Shown in pieces: positions 7,614 to 15,692 of a stretch of 32,805 nucleotides of DNA (the stretch's first letter is position 1; every line of letters begins with the position of its first letter). The position numbers and the translations under genes are program-made. The notes below the pieces were generated by a model that was not told the origin of the DNA, did not search any database, and was given only the letters and a program-made list of their open reading frames with translations. This stretch comes from an uncultured bacterium (GTDB lineage: Bacteria; CAIJMQ01). Location: positions 1 through 32,805 of the forward strand of contig CAIJMQ010000073.1 of assembly GCA_903821905.1 (NCBI GenBank), read 5' to 3'.

Positions 7614-9614
7614 GTGAAATATGTAAAGGTTATTCTTGACCTGCCGTTTGATAAAATTTTGACTTACCACGTGCCTGTTTCACTTAACGATAAAGTGCAA
7701 ATAGGGATGAGATGTTCTGCCCCAGTGGGTAAAAGAAAATGTCAGGGTTTTATCACCGGTATAATCAGTAAATCTCCTCCGTTTCCAACCAAACCAATAA
7801 TTGATATCCCCGACGAGATTCCTGTTTTTTCAGATGCAATGTTCAAATTTACCAAAGAATTAGCGGAATATTACTTTATGCCATGGGTAAAAGTATTAAA
7901 AGCGGCTCTACCACCGGCATTGAGTAATAAAAAAGGATTGAGGCTTGAAATAGATTCTAAAGATATTCCAACTCTTTCTTATCAACAGCCACCTTATTCT
8001 TTAAGTAAAGACCAGAAAGATGCCATATCACAGATACATTCATCTATTGATAAGAAAGAACATGAAATATTTTTAATCCACGGTGTTACAGGCAGCGGCA
8101 AGACGGAGATTTATCTTGAAAGTATTTTCCATTCCCTTAAACAGAAAAGGGGCGCTATTTTCCTCGTTCCCGAAATTTCGCTAACACCCCAAATGATAAA
8201 AAGTTTCAAAGACCGTTTCGGAGAAAGGTTAGCTCTTTATCATAGCGGCCTTACTTCCAGCCAGAGACGTAATGAATGGTTAAGAATAAAAACTGGTAAA
8301 GCGGATATAGTGTTGGGAGTGAGGTCAGCTATATTTGCGCCGTTGGAAAATTTGGGCGTTATCGTAATTGATGAAAGCCACGAGACAACATACTCACAAC
8401 AGGAAAAATTTAAGTTTAGTGCTCTTCAAGCCGCTTTCATAAGAGGCAAACTCCAGAAATCCGTTGTAATAATGGGTTCAGCTACTCCTTCCATAGAAAC
8501 TTATTATCACGCAAAGAAAAACAAATACAATCTGATAAAGATTACTTCCAGAGTAGATAACAAACAACTTCCCGAGATAATCGTTGTGGATATGAATAAG
8601 GAAAAAATGGAAGGAAATAAAAATATCATGTCCAGAAGATTGCAAAGTGCAATTAAACAAACAATCGAGCAGGGAGAACAGGTGATTTTGTTCATGAATA
8701 GACGTGGCTTTTCCTCAGTAGTGATGTGCCTTATCTGCGGGCATATAGAAAAATGCAAAAACTGCAAAGTATCTTTGGTCTACCATACATCTTCAAATAT
8801 GCTAATTTGCCACCATTGCAATTATTCAACAGAAATTCCTCCCATATGTCCCAGATGCCATAGGTCATATTTACGTCCTGTAGGGATAGGAACTCAGAGA
8901 GTGGAAAAAGAGATAAAGAAATTATCCTCAGATTTCGTTGTCCAGAGAATGGATAGCGATATTATCACTGGAAAATCCACAACCCATAAAAAAGTCTTTG
9001 ACGATTTTCTTGAAAAGAAAATAGATATACTTGTCGGTACCCAGATGATAGCAAAAGGACTGCATTTCCCGGATGTTACTTTGGTGGGGATTATATCGGC
9101 TGATACACAGCTTAACCTGCCCAATTTCAGAGCCGGTGAATTCACCTTCCAATTATTAACACAGGTTGCAGGCAGAGCGGGTAGGGGAGAAAGAACAGGA
9201 AAAGTGGTTGTCCAGACACACTATCCCGAACATTATAGTATACGCTCTGCCGTACACTACGATTTTGAAAAATTCTATGAAAACGAGTTGGATTTCAGAA
9301 AAGAACTTAATTATCCCCCCTTCAGCCAACTTGTCTCTCTGACCATTAAAGGCTCAAGCGAAAATAATGTAAGAAAAGATGCCGTTGTTCTTGCCAATAT
9401 GCTAAAACAAAATAATAAGGCAGTTGAATTCATAGGCCCGGGTCCCTGTCCTGTAGACAAAATAAGAAACAAATACAGATGGAGAATAATAATAAAAAGT
9501 AAAAACAGAGAAAATTTAAATAAACTGATGCCTAACCTCAAAGATTATTGGAACAAAATCCCCCATAAACAAGAAACTCTCTCCATAGATTTAGACCCGG
9601 TGGATATGTTGTGA
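7614..9614 (+). CDS. priA: Primosomal protein N' (replication restart helicase PriA)
   Basis: PriA reloads replisomes at stalled forks. The 666-residue protein begins with GTG. Order of parts: an N-terminal DNA-binding region (1-105), Walker A GVTGSGKT (157-164), a DEAH-box variant DESH (253-256, where many PriA proteins have DEEH), helicase motif GSATPSIETY, then a zinc-binding insertion with eight cysteines in CLICGHIEKCKNCK, CHHCN and CPRCH, and the second RecA lobe with LVGTQMIAKGLHFP and QVAGRAGRGE. It is somewhat shorter than the E. coli protein, mostly at the N-terminus. The last codons (DLDPVDML) are encoded in a 38-base stretch that recurs 899 bases downstream, past the TPR gene. Confidence 0.97.
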   Translation: MKYVKVILDLPFDKILTYHVPVSLNDKVQIGMRCSAPVGKRKCQGFITGIISKSPPFPTKPIIDIPDEIPVFSDAMFKFTKELAEYYFMPWVKVLKAALPPALSNKKGLRLEIDSKDIPTLSYQQPPYSLSKDQKDAISQIHSSIDKKEHEIFLIHGVTGSGKTEIYLESIFHSLKQKRGAIFLVPEISLTPQMIKSFKDRFGERLALYHSGLTSSQRRNEWLRIKTGKADIVLGVRSAIFAPLENLGVIVIDESHETTYSQQEKFKFSALQAAFIRGKLQKSVVIMGSATPSIETYYHAKKNKYNLIKITSRVDNKQLPEIIVVDMNKEKMEGNKNIMSRRLQSAIKQTIEQGEQVILFMNRRGFSSVVMCLICGHIEKCKNCKVSLVYHTSSNMLICHHCNYSTEIPPICPRCHRSYLRPVGIGTQRVEKEIKKLSSDFVVQRMDSDIITGKSTTHKKVFDDFLEKKIDILVGTQMIAKGLHFPDVTLVGIISADTQLNLPNFRAGEFTFQLLTQVAGRAGRGERTGKVVVQTHYPEHYSIRSAVHYDFEKFYENELDFRKELNYPPFSQLVSLTIKGSSENNVRKDAVVLANMLKQNNKAVEFIGPGPCPVDKIRNKYRWRIIIKSKNRENLNKLMPNLKDYWNKIPHKQETLSIDLDPVDML

Positions 9615-9622
9615 TTTAAAAA
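9585..9622 (+). repeat. Direct repeat, copy 1 (priA 3' end)
   Basis: This copy starts atagatttagacccggtgga and continues through the priA stop codon. It matches 10484-10521 at 37 of 38 bases (one T/G difference). This copy is the functional end of priA. Together the copies bracket the TPR gene exactly. Confidence 0.95.
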
Positions 9623-9646
9623 CTTAATATTAAAGGGGAATACCCG

Positions 9647-10462
9647 ATGCAGAACTTAATAGAAAGATTTAAAACTTGGCTCAAGTACGGCAAATCCTTG
9701 AGATATCTTGTAAATGGAAAATTTGACTTAGCAGTACGTTTATTCGAAGAGTGTGTAAAAGATGAACCTTATGATTGGAGAAGTTACAAGATGTTGGGAA
9801 TAACTTATGTACACAAAGAGGATGCTAAAAGGGCAATTCAGAATTTGAATAAAGCATTGGAGATAATTTCACAGTTGCAAATCAAGAGAATAGATAGCGA
9901 TATATATGCTTATTTGGGATATTGTTATTTAATAGAAAAACAAGCAGACCAAAGTATTGCTGCATATAAAAAAGCTCTCGAATACTGGAAATCTGGTGGA
10001 GATATAGGAAAAACAAGTATATTCTACGATTTAGCTAATGCATTGGATGAAAAAGGAAACTATACAGAAGCGATAAAGTATTACAAGGAAGCTATCAAAC
10101 TCAACAATAAGAATCCCGATTATTATTCTGGATTAGCATCCTGTTATTACAAAAAAGCAGATTACTCAGAAGCGGTAAAATATTACAAGGAAGCAATTAC
10201 GCTTAATGATAAAAATTCTCACTACTATTATGGATTAGGTTTATCTTATCAAAGAACAGAAGATTATTCAGAAGCAATAAAATATTTTGAAAAGGCGATT
10301 GAACTGGATGGTAAGCAACCAGGGTATTACTATAATTTAGGACGTTGCTATTATGCTTCTAAACAAACTGAAAATGCTCTTGACGCTTTTCAAAACGCAG
10401 TAAAACTTGACCCAAAATTAAGTGAAGACAAGACAATAAAAGAAATCATAAATCAAAACTAA
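9647..10462 (+). CDS. Tetratricopeptide repeat protein
   Basis: A 271-residue all-TPR protein. About six clear 34-residue repeats can be read, for example YYSGLASCYYKKADYSEA and YYYGLGLSYQRTEDYSEA, preceded by a degenerate one (LVNGKFDLAVRLFEECVKDE). There is no signal peptide and no membrane segment, so it is probably a cytoplasmic protein-protein scaffold. A Shine-Dalgarno-like aaagggg lies ahead of the ATG. The gene sits between two copies of the priA 3' end, which suggests it arrived by insertion or local duplication. Partner and function are unknown. Confidence 0.88.
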   Translation: MQNLIERFKTWLKYGKSLRYLVNGKFDLAVRLFEECVKDEPYDWRSYKMLGITYVHKEDAKRAIQNLNKALEIISQLQIKRIDSDIYAYLGYCYLIEKQADQSIAAYKKALEYWKSGGDIGKTSIFYDLANALDEKGNYTEAIKYYKEAIKLNNKNPDYYSGLASCYYKKADYSEAVKYYKEAITLNDKNSHYYYGLGLSYQRTEDYSEAIKYFEKAIELDGKQPGYYYNLGRCYYASKQTENALDAFQNAVKLDPKLSEDKTIKEIINQN

Positions 10463-10483
10463 CCTCTTACCAGCGGTGACTAT

Positions 10484-10521
10484 ATAGATTTAGACCCGGT
10501 GGATAGGTTGTGATTTAAAAA
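10484..10521 (+). repeat. Direct repeat, copy 2 (displaced priA 3' end)
   Basis: Second copy of the priA terminal codons and stop, lying in non-coding sequence 22 bases after the TPR stop. It differs from copy 1 at one position (ggatag versus ggatat). It has no coding context here, so it is a displaced tail rather than part of a gene. Confidence 0.95.
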
Positions 10522-10576
10522 TCGAGAGTAAAAATGCAAAAAGAGAAAAAATGAACAAATGAAGATAGGAGGAGAA

Positions 10577-10915
10577 ATGATACCAATAGAAAAAATATTC
10601 CCCTTTGGTTTTATTCTGTTAATACTATCTGTTATCTTGGGATTCTTTTTGAATTATAAACTTTTCTCCATATTAAAAGAAAAACACCCTCAAAAATGGG
10701 AAGAACTGGGAAGACCATCATTATTGATGAATAACAATATAAGGAATAATATTTCTGTGCTAAATTTCTTAAACAAAAAAGAGTATCTGAAAATGAATGA
10801 TAAACAACTTACGAAACTAGCTGGTTTCTTGCGAATTTTTAGCTTAATTTACATAGTTTTTTTCATATTTTTACTATGCTTATTTATGATTGTGATTTAT
10901 TCAAAAAGAACATAA
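10577..10915 (+). CDS. Small two-pass membrane protein of unknown function
   Basis: 112 residues from the ATG at 10577, chosen because AGGAGG lies four bases upstream; the track start at 10559 is six codons earlier and lacks a site. Topology: an N-terminal membrane helix (FPFGFILLILSVILGFFL), a charged middle with KEKHPQKWEELGRPSLL, then a C-terminal helix (FSLIYIVFFIFLLCLFMIVIY). The layout of two terminal helices round a basic loop resembles UspB-like small proteins, but the similarity is too weak to name it. It follows the displaced priA tail and precedes a palindrome cluster, so it is part of the accessory insert before prs. Confidence 0.75.
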   Translation: MIPIEKIFPFGFILLILSVILGFFLNYKLFSILKEKHPQKWEELGRPSLLMNNNIRNNISVLNFLNKKEYLKMNDKQLTKLAGFLRIFSLIYIVFFIFLLCLFMIVIYSKRT

Positions 10916-10946
10916 TGTAGAAAACAATGGGGTCAAGTCTTGCATT

Positions 10947-11021
10947 CCCCCCTTGATTTCTCCACCCGCTGATTTCTGCGAAATCAAAATGCGGGTGCAA
11001 GTCGAAATCAAAACAGGGGGG
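10947..11021. repeat. Nested near-palindrome (compound inverted repeat), copy A
   Basis: Reading inward, the arms are CCCCCC/GGGGGG, TTGATTTC/GAAATCAA, CACCCGC/GCGGGTG and TGATTTC/GAAATCA round a 3-base loop (tgc). The stems can stack into one 75-base hairpin. It lies between the small membrane protein gene and prs. The TTGATTTC/GAAATCAA arms followed by a G run and CTCC recur at 17197-17226, which suggests a dispersed repeat family rather than a one-off terminator. There is no T tract after it. Confidence 0.85.
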
Positions 11022-11026
11022 ACTCC

Positions 11027-11066
11027 GCACTCCTCTAATTTTAAGTGAAATTTAGAATGGGAGTGC
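11027..11066. repeat. Second hairpin next to copy A
   Basis: An imperfect inverted repeat with arms GCACTCC and GGAGTGC, extended inward by TCTAA/TTAGA-type pairing with small bulges. It follows the 75-base palindrome by five bases. Copy B at 17.2 kb is likewise followed by a second hairpin. Confidence 0.65.
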
Positions 11067-11092
11067 TTCGTGTAGATGTTAAATTGTATATA

Positions 11093-11101
11093 TGGTATAA
11101 T
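11093..11101 (+). promoter_or_regulatory. Extended -10 promoter for prs operon
   Basis: TGGTATAAT is a TGn-TATAAT extended -10 element about 30 bases ahead of the prs ATG. The -35 region (tagatg at 17 bases) is poor, as is common for extended -10 promoters. An AAGGAG Shine-Dalgarno site follows between it and the start codon. Confidence 0.6.
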
Positions 11102-11130
11102 TCCAACCGTTTTGAAAGGAGAAATAAAGA

Positions 11131-12069
11131 ATGTTTGATGCAGAAATGTTGCTCTTTTCCGGTAATGCCAATAGAAAGTTAGCGGAAGAGATAGCAGTAT
11201 ATTTAGACACGAGTCTTTCTCCTGTAGAAATAACAAATTTTGTAGATGGTGAGATATTTTTAAAAATACTTGAAAATGTGCGCGGAGCTGATGCTTTTGT
11301 AATCCAGCCGACTTGTCCTCCTGTCAATGATAATCTGATGGAGCTTCTGCTTATGGTTGATGCTTTAAAGAGAGCATCCGCCAGAAGAATAACCGCCGTC
11401 ATACCTTATTATGGATATGCACGGCAGGACAGAAAAACAGAGCCGCGTGTTCCTATTTCTGCCAAAGTGGTTGCCAATCTTATTACTGTCGCCGGCGTAA
11501 ATAGAGTTCTTGTCATAGATTTACATGTAGGGCAGATTCAGGGTTTCTTTGATATCCCTGTAGACCATATGTTTGCAGCTCCTTTAATGATTGAATATAT
11601 AAGGAAGAAACAATTGAAAGATTTAACGATTTTGTCTCCTGACCCGGGCGGCGTAGAAAGAGCCAGAGCTTTTGCAAAACGATTAGATGCCAACTTGGCA
11701 ATTGTAGATAAAAGAAGACCCGAAAGAAATGTGGCAGAATTAATGCATATTGTCGGGGATATTGAAGGTAGAAATGTTGTTATAGTGGATGATATGATTG
11801 ATACCGGCGGGACGATTATTCAGGCTGCCGATGCTATTAAAAAGGGCGGCGCAAAAGATGTTTATGTATGCAGTACTCACGGTGTATTTTCAAAGGATGC
11901 CCGTGAAAAACTAGAAAAATCGGTTTTGAAAGAGGTTATAGTCACAAATACTATTCCTCAAAAAGACGGTAAATATAGTAAGATTAAGATGCTTTCCATT
12001 GCATCTTTATTAGGTGAGGCTATAAAGAGAATACACAATGAAAGTTCTGTGAGTTCTCTATTCGTATAA
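11131..12069 (+). CDS. prs: Ribose-phosphate pyrophosphokinase
   Basis: Makes PRPP from ribose 5-phosphate and ATP for purine, pyrimidine, His and Trp synthesis. The 312-residue length is standard. Motifs: LFSGNANRKLAEEIA and EITNFVDGEIF at the N-terminus, the ATP loop IPYYGYARQDRK, DLHVGQIQGFFDIPVDH (most homologues have DLHAGQ), the flexible loop SPDPGGVERA, and the PRPP motif VVIVDDMIDTGGT. An AAGGAG site lies ahead of the ATG. It heads a housekeeping run through rpsR and is the first core gene after the accessory insert. Confidence 0.97.
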   Translation: MFDAEMLLFSGNANRKLAEEIAVYLDTSLSPVEITNFVDGEIFLKILENVRGADAFVIQPTCPPVNDNLMELLLMVDALKRASARRITAVIPYYGYARQDRKTEPRVPISAKVVANLITVAGVNRVLVIDLHVGQIQGFFDIPVDHMFAAPLMIEYIRKKQLKDLTILSPDPGGVERARAFAKRLDANLAIVDKRRPERNVAELMHIVGDIEGRNVVIVDDMIDTGGTIIQAADAIKKGGAKDVYVCSTHGVFSKDAREKLEKSVLKEVIVTNTIPQKDGKYSKIKMLSIASLLGEAIKRIHNESSVSSLFV

Positions 12070-12095
12070 TACTTGATTATAGGGGGTAATATTTT

Positions 12096-12863
12096 ATGAG
12101 AAAAGTTGACCTTGATGTTGAAGAAAGAAAAGAAGCAGGTAAAGGCGAGATTGGAAGATTAAGAAAAACAGGTTTTGTCCCGGGCATAGTATATGGTGAT
12201 GAAAATAATCCTTTGCCTGTTAAATTGGAAAGAAAAAAACTTATTCATTTTTTTCACAGCATAGGCGGAGTGAATGTATTGACAAACCTGAAAATTAAAG
12301 GTGAAAAGGGATCCTCTGACCAGCTCGTTATTATAAGAGATATGCAACGTGACCCTGTTACCGATAATTTGATTCATTTGGATTTCCAGCGCGTTTCTTT
12401 GAAGAAGAGAATAACTTCCGAAGTCAATATCGTATTAAAAGGAATACCTGAAGGAGTAACAGCAGGCGGTATTTTGGACCACGCATTGAGAATTGTAGAA
12501 GTCGAAAGTTTGCCTCTAGATATGCCGGAGCTTATTGAATTAGATATATCCGGTTTTAAAATCCACGATTCTATACACGTTAAGGATTTGCCTCTGCCTC
12601 CTAATGTAAAGATGAAGACTGACCCAGAAAGAGGCGTCCTTTCTATCCTTCCTCCAAGGAAGATAGAGGCTGAAGAAGAGACTGCAAAAGTTGAGGAAGG
12701 CCCAGAAGTAATAGGCGCAAAGGGCAAGGAAGAAGCTGCAGTTGAAGGAGAAGAACCAAAAGCAGGAGCAGCACCAGGAGCGCCGGCAGCAGCTACAGCT
12801 GAACCACAGAAAGATAAGAAAGAACAGCCTAAAGGTAAAGAAGAAGCAAAGAAAGAAAAATAA
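12096..12863 (+). CDS. rplY: 50S ribosomal protein bL25 (CTC/TL5 long form)
   Basis: A 255-residue long-form bL25 (general stress protein CTC type), which binds 5S rRNA. The N-terminal L25 domain (about 1-90) contains GKGEIGRLRKTGFVPGIVYG and VIIRDMQRDPVTDNLIHLDF; the TL5 beta domain follows to about residue 190 (IVLKGIPEGVTAGGILDHAL, LPPNVKMKTDPERGVLSI). The last ~65 residues are a low-complexity Ala/Glu/Lys tail, presumably disordered. It has a good ggggg Shine-Dalgarno site. The prs-ctc-pth order is the common bacterial arrangement. Confidence 0.95.
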   Translation: MRKVDLDVEERKEAGKGEIGRLRKTGFVPGIVYGDENNPLPVKLERKKLIHFFHSIGGVNVLTNLKIKGEKGSSDQLVIIRDMQRDPVTDNLIHLDFQRVSLKKRITSEVNIVLKGIPEGVTAGGILDHALRIVEVESLPLDMPELIELDISGFKIHDSIHVKDLPLPPNVKMKTDPERGVLSILPPRKIEAEEETAKVEEGPEVIGAKGKEEAAVEGEEPKAGAAPGAPAAATAEPQKDKKEQPKGKEEAKKEK

Positions 12864-12909
12864 TCCTCACATTAAAATTTGCGGTGGGGCGAAAAGGCAG
12901 CTCTCTTCA

Positions 12910-13476
12910 ATGCATCTGATATTAGGATTGGGTAATCCGGGCAAAGAATACAAGTACACAAGACATAACGTAGGATTTATAGTTATAGATGCATTAGCCG
13001 AAAAATTAACCGCCCAGTTCAAGAAAAGAGAAGATTATTTTTGGATTAAAACTGCAATAAATGATAATCCTGTAGTAATCGCCAAGCCAAGAACTTTTGT
13101 AAATCTATCCGGAAGAGCTGTTAAAAAACTGGTAGCCGAGTTCGGGGTAGATAATGAAAAAATAATAGTTGTTCACGATGATGCTGACCTGCCCTTAGGA
13201 ACCCTCAAGGTAAAGAAAAATAGCAGTTCAGGCGGACATAACGGTGTTGAATCTATCATCCAGGCACTTGGAAGCAAAGATTTTGCAAGAATAAGAATAG
13301 GCATTGGCAGAGACCGTGAAGATTTGAAGGATTATGTATTAAGCGAATTTTCCTCTTCCGAAGAAAAGGTTATCGAAAAAGCAGTTGAGTTGTCTATAGA
13401 TGCCATATACAAACTTGTGGATGAAGGCATCGAGAAAACTATGCTTCATTTCAACAAGCGGATAAAAGTAATATGA
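12910..13476 (+). CDS. pth: Peptidyl-tRNA hydrolase
   Basis: Cleaves peptidyl-tRNA released by stalled or aborted ribosomes. From the Met at 12910 the protein has 188 residues, the normal length, and starts with the family's MHLILGLGNPGKEYKYTRHNVGF. The track ORF begins at 12742 inside the ctc tail in another frame and adds lysine-rich shadow sequence. Key residues: N and catalytic H in TRHNVGF, KPRTFVNLSG, the VVHDDADLPLGTLKVK motif and SSGGHNGVESI. The stop overlaps the ychF start (ATGA), so translation is coupled. Confidence 0.96.
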   Translation: MHLILGLGNPGKEYKYTRHNVGFIVIDALAEKLTAQFKKREDYFWIKTAINDNPVVIAKPRTFVNLSGRAVKKLVAEFGVDNEKIIVVHDDADLPLGTLKVKKNSSSGGHNGVESIIQALGSKDFARIRIGIGRDREDLKDYVLSEFSSSEEKVIEKAVELSIDAIYKLVDEGIEKTMLHFNKRIKVI

Positions 13477-14531
13477 AAGTCGGTATAGTTGGCTTGCCAA
13501 ATGTCGGAAAATCCACAGTGTTCAATGCCTTAACCGGCGGACACGCTCTCTCATCAAACTACCCCTTCTGCACAATAGAACCTAACGTCGGAATCGTAGA
13601 AGTCCCCGACAAAAGATTAGAAGATCTCGCAACATTTGTTAAAGCTAAAGATAAAAAATACGTAACAGTTGAGTTTGTAGACATTGCAGGGCTCATAAAA
13701 GGCGCTTCTCAGGGCGAAGGATTAGGAAACAAATTCCTATCGCATATCAGAAACGTGGATATCATTCTCCAGGTGGTAAGATGCTTTGAAGATACTCAAG
13801 TTTCTCACTCTTTTACCGAAATCGACCCGGTTAGAGACGTAGACGTAATAAATATGGAACTCCTGATTTCGGATATGGAAATATTGAATAACGCAATAGC
13901 AAAAGCTAAAAAAGCCAATACCAAAGATAAAGAAGTATTAGAAAGAATAGGGGAGAAGTTGAACCAGGGTAAGCTTATCAGAAATATTCCGTTAACGGCG
14001 GAAGAAAAAGATATATTAAAAGGCTTCCAGTTCCTCACCTTAAAACCTTCCGTTTACCTTGCAAATATCAAAGAAGAAGACGAAAAATCCAAAGCATTCG
14101 CAAAACAGTTAGAAGCCAAGGCAGAGCAGGACGGTTGTGTATCAATTTGTCTCCCCGCAAAGCTAAACGAAGAGGTTGCCCATCTGTCCGACGGGGAAAA
14201 AGAAGAGTATCGCAAAGAGTTTAATATAGAGGATGGCTTGAAAAAGCTCATCAATCTCTGCTACAATAGCTTCGGTTTTATCACTTTTTATACTATAGCA
14301 AACGATAAAGCAGCAGCGTGGGCTATTATAAAAGGCTCAACAGCAGTGCAGGCGGCCGGTAAGATTCATTCGGATATGGAGAAGGGCTTTATAAAAACCG
14401 AAGTCATCCCATTCTCGGAACTTACAGGGTTTACCGCTAATGAAGAAGCAAAGAGCAAAGGTAAAATGCGTATCGAAGGCAGAGATTACATTGTAAATGA
14501 CGGAGAAGTGCTTTATTTTAAATTTCACTAA
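13473..14531 (+). CDS. ychF: Redox/stress-associated ATPase YchF (OBG family)
   Basis: A 352-residue YchF/OLA1 P-loop protein, ribosome-associated and ATP-preferring in studied members. G1 is GLPNVGKSTVFNAL, the switch region is NYPFCTIEPNVG, and G3 is DIAGLIKGASQGEGLGNKFL. The specificity motif region reads YLANIKEED, the usual non-NKxD form. A central coiled-coil insertion spans roughly 130-200 and a TGS domain ends the protein (FITFYTIANDKAAAWAI). It overlaps pth by four bases. Confidence 0.96.
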   Translation: MKVGIVGLPNVGKSTVFNALTGGHALSSNYPFCTIEPNVGIVEVPDKRLEDLATFVKAKDKKYVTVEFVDIAGLIKGASQGEGLGNKFLSHIRNVDIILQVVRCFEDTQVSHSFTEIDPVRDVDVINMELLISDMEILNNAIAKAKKANTKDKEVLERIGEKLNQGKLIRNIPLTAEEKDILKGFQFLTLKPSVYLANIKEEDEKSKAFAKQLEAKAEQDGCVSICLPAKLNEEVAHLSDGEKEEYRKEFNIEDGLKKLINLCYNSFGFITFYTIANDKAAAWAIIKGSTAVQAAGKIHSDMEKGFIKTEVIPFSELTGFTANEEAKSKGKMRIEGRDYIVNDGEVLYFKFH

Positions 14532-14554
14532 CTTTTTAATGACTGGAGATAAAT

Positions 14555-14875
14555 ATGCAGAAATATGAAGGTTTCTTTATTTTTCATCCTCAGACAGAAG
14601 AGGACGGTTTAAAGAGGAAGATTGAAGAAGTAGAAAGATATATCATATCCCAAAAAGGTACGGTCGAAAAAAGCAAAGACCCTTTCAGAGAGAGATTACC
14701 CTATCCGATAAAGAAATGCCAGGAAGGGATATATTTCATTTCCAGTTTCGAAATACCCTTAGAAGCAGTTGACGGACTAAAGAAAAAATACCTTAAAGAT
14801 GAAAATGTTTTAAGATACACCATCATAAGAAAACCGAACATAAGAAAGCCAAAAGCAAAAGTTAAAGCTAAATAA
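14555..14875 (+). CDS. rpsF: 30S ribosomal protein bS6
   Basis: A 106-residue bS6, a ribosomal protein that pairs with bS18 in the 30S platform. It opens with the family's YEGFFIFHPQTEEDGLKRKI, has FRERLPYPIKKCQEGIYF in the middle and ends in a basic IRKPNIRKPKAKVKAK tail. It lies 23 bp after ychF and 23 bp ahead of ssb in the conserved rpsF-ssb-rpsR order. Confidence 0.96.
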   Translation: MQKYEGFFIFHPQTEEDGLKRKIEEVERYIISQKGTVEKSKDPFRERLPYPIKKCQEGIYFISSFEIPLEAVDGLKKKYLKDENVLRYTIIRKPNIRKPKAKVKAK

Positions 14876-14898
14876 TCTAGGAAAAAGGAGGTTGTTGG

Positions 14899-15369
14899 AT
14901 GCCAAACTATAACAAAGTATTATTAATGGGAAACTTAACAAGAGACCCCGAGCTTAGATTTACAACTTCAGGAGCTCCTGTTACAAACTTGAGAATAGCT
15001 ATAAACAGAGTGTACACCGACGGAACCGGTGAAAGAAAAGAAGAAGTCTGTTTCCTTACAGTCGTCGTCTGGGGCAAACAAGCAGAAAGCTGCGCCGAAT
15101 ACCTGGCAAAAGGCAGGCCCGTATTTATCGAAGGCCGTCTTAGAACCAGAAGTATTCAGAACCCCAATCCCGAAGAAAAAGCTAAAACCGTCCTGGAAGT
15201 AATAGCAGATAGAGTTCAATTCCTGGGAAGACCCAAGAGCGAATCCACTACAACACCGGGCGCAGAAACAGAATCTAGCGAAGAAAAACACAAAAGCAAA
15301 GAAACAACTGAAGAAGAACCTATCGATATAGGAAACTCATTTAAAGAAGAAGATAAAGAAATATCTTAA
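14899..15369 (+). CDS. ssb: Single-stranded DNA-binding protein
   Basis: A 156-residue SSB. The OB fold covers about 1-110: YNKVLLMGNLTRDPELRFT, VTNLRIAINRVYTDGTGERKEE, FLTVVVWGKQAESCAEYLAKG and VFIEGRLRTRS. A charged linker follows. The C-terminus ends in NSFKEEDKEIS and lacks the usual terminal DDDIPF-type peptide that recruits partner proteins; the nearest resemblance, PIDIGNSF, is internal. A strong AAGGAGG site precedes the ATG. It sits between the two ribosomal protein genes as usual. Confidence 0.96.
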   Translation: MPNYNKVLLMGNLTRDPELRFTTSGAPVTNLRIAINRVYTDGTGERKEEVCFLTVVVWGKQAESCAEYLAKGRPVFIEGRLRTRSIQNPNPEEKAKTVLEVIADRVQFLGRPKSESTTTPGAETESSEEKHKSKETTEEEPIDIGNSFKEEDKEIS

Positions 15370-15394
15370 ATTAAAGAAAACAAGGAGATAGAAA

Positions 15395-15676
15395 TTGACT
15401 ACTTTAAAACAAAAAAGAAAAAAGAGAGATGAAGAACGAGATGCATCCAGGAAATTGCGCGATATGTTTGCAAGGAAGAAAGTATGCAAATTCTGTGTAA
15501 AGAAAATTAAAGACATAGATTACAAAGAAGCATCATTCCTAAAAGGCTTCATGGCGGAAAGCGGCAGAATACTTCCACGCAAAAATACCGGCAACTGTCC
15601 TAAACACCAGCGCCTAACAGCTAAAGCTATCAAACGCGCACGAAATGTGGGACTTCTTCCGTTTATGAATAGATAA
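15395..15676 (+). CDS. rpsR: 30S ribosomal protein bS18
   Basis: A 93-residue bS18 starting with TTG at 15395, preceded by AAGGAGA. Core signatures are KVCKFCVKKIKDIDYKEASFL, GRILPRKNTGNCPKHQRL and the C-terminus TAKAIKRARNVGLLPF. The retained CxxC and later Cys could bind zinc. It closes the housekeeping run. The gene that often follows, rplI, is absent; instead fic runs toward it from the opposite strand. A second, diverged copy of the last 69 bases lies 1.7 kb downstream. Confidence 0.97.
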   Translation: MTTLKQKRKKRDEERDASRKLRDMFARKKVCKFCVKKIKDIDYKEASFLKGFMAESGRILPRKNTGNCPKHQRLTAKAIKRARNVGLLPFMNR

Positions 15677-15692
15677 AAGGGGTTGGCTTCGT

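Noticed and set aside
12742-12909. N-terminal extension of the pth ORF into the ctc tail
   Set aside because: It is a frame-shifted reading of the low-complexity ctc end; Pth homology begins exactly at the Met at 12910.
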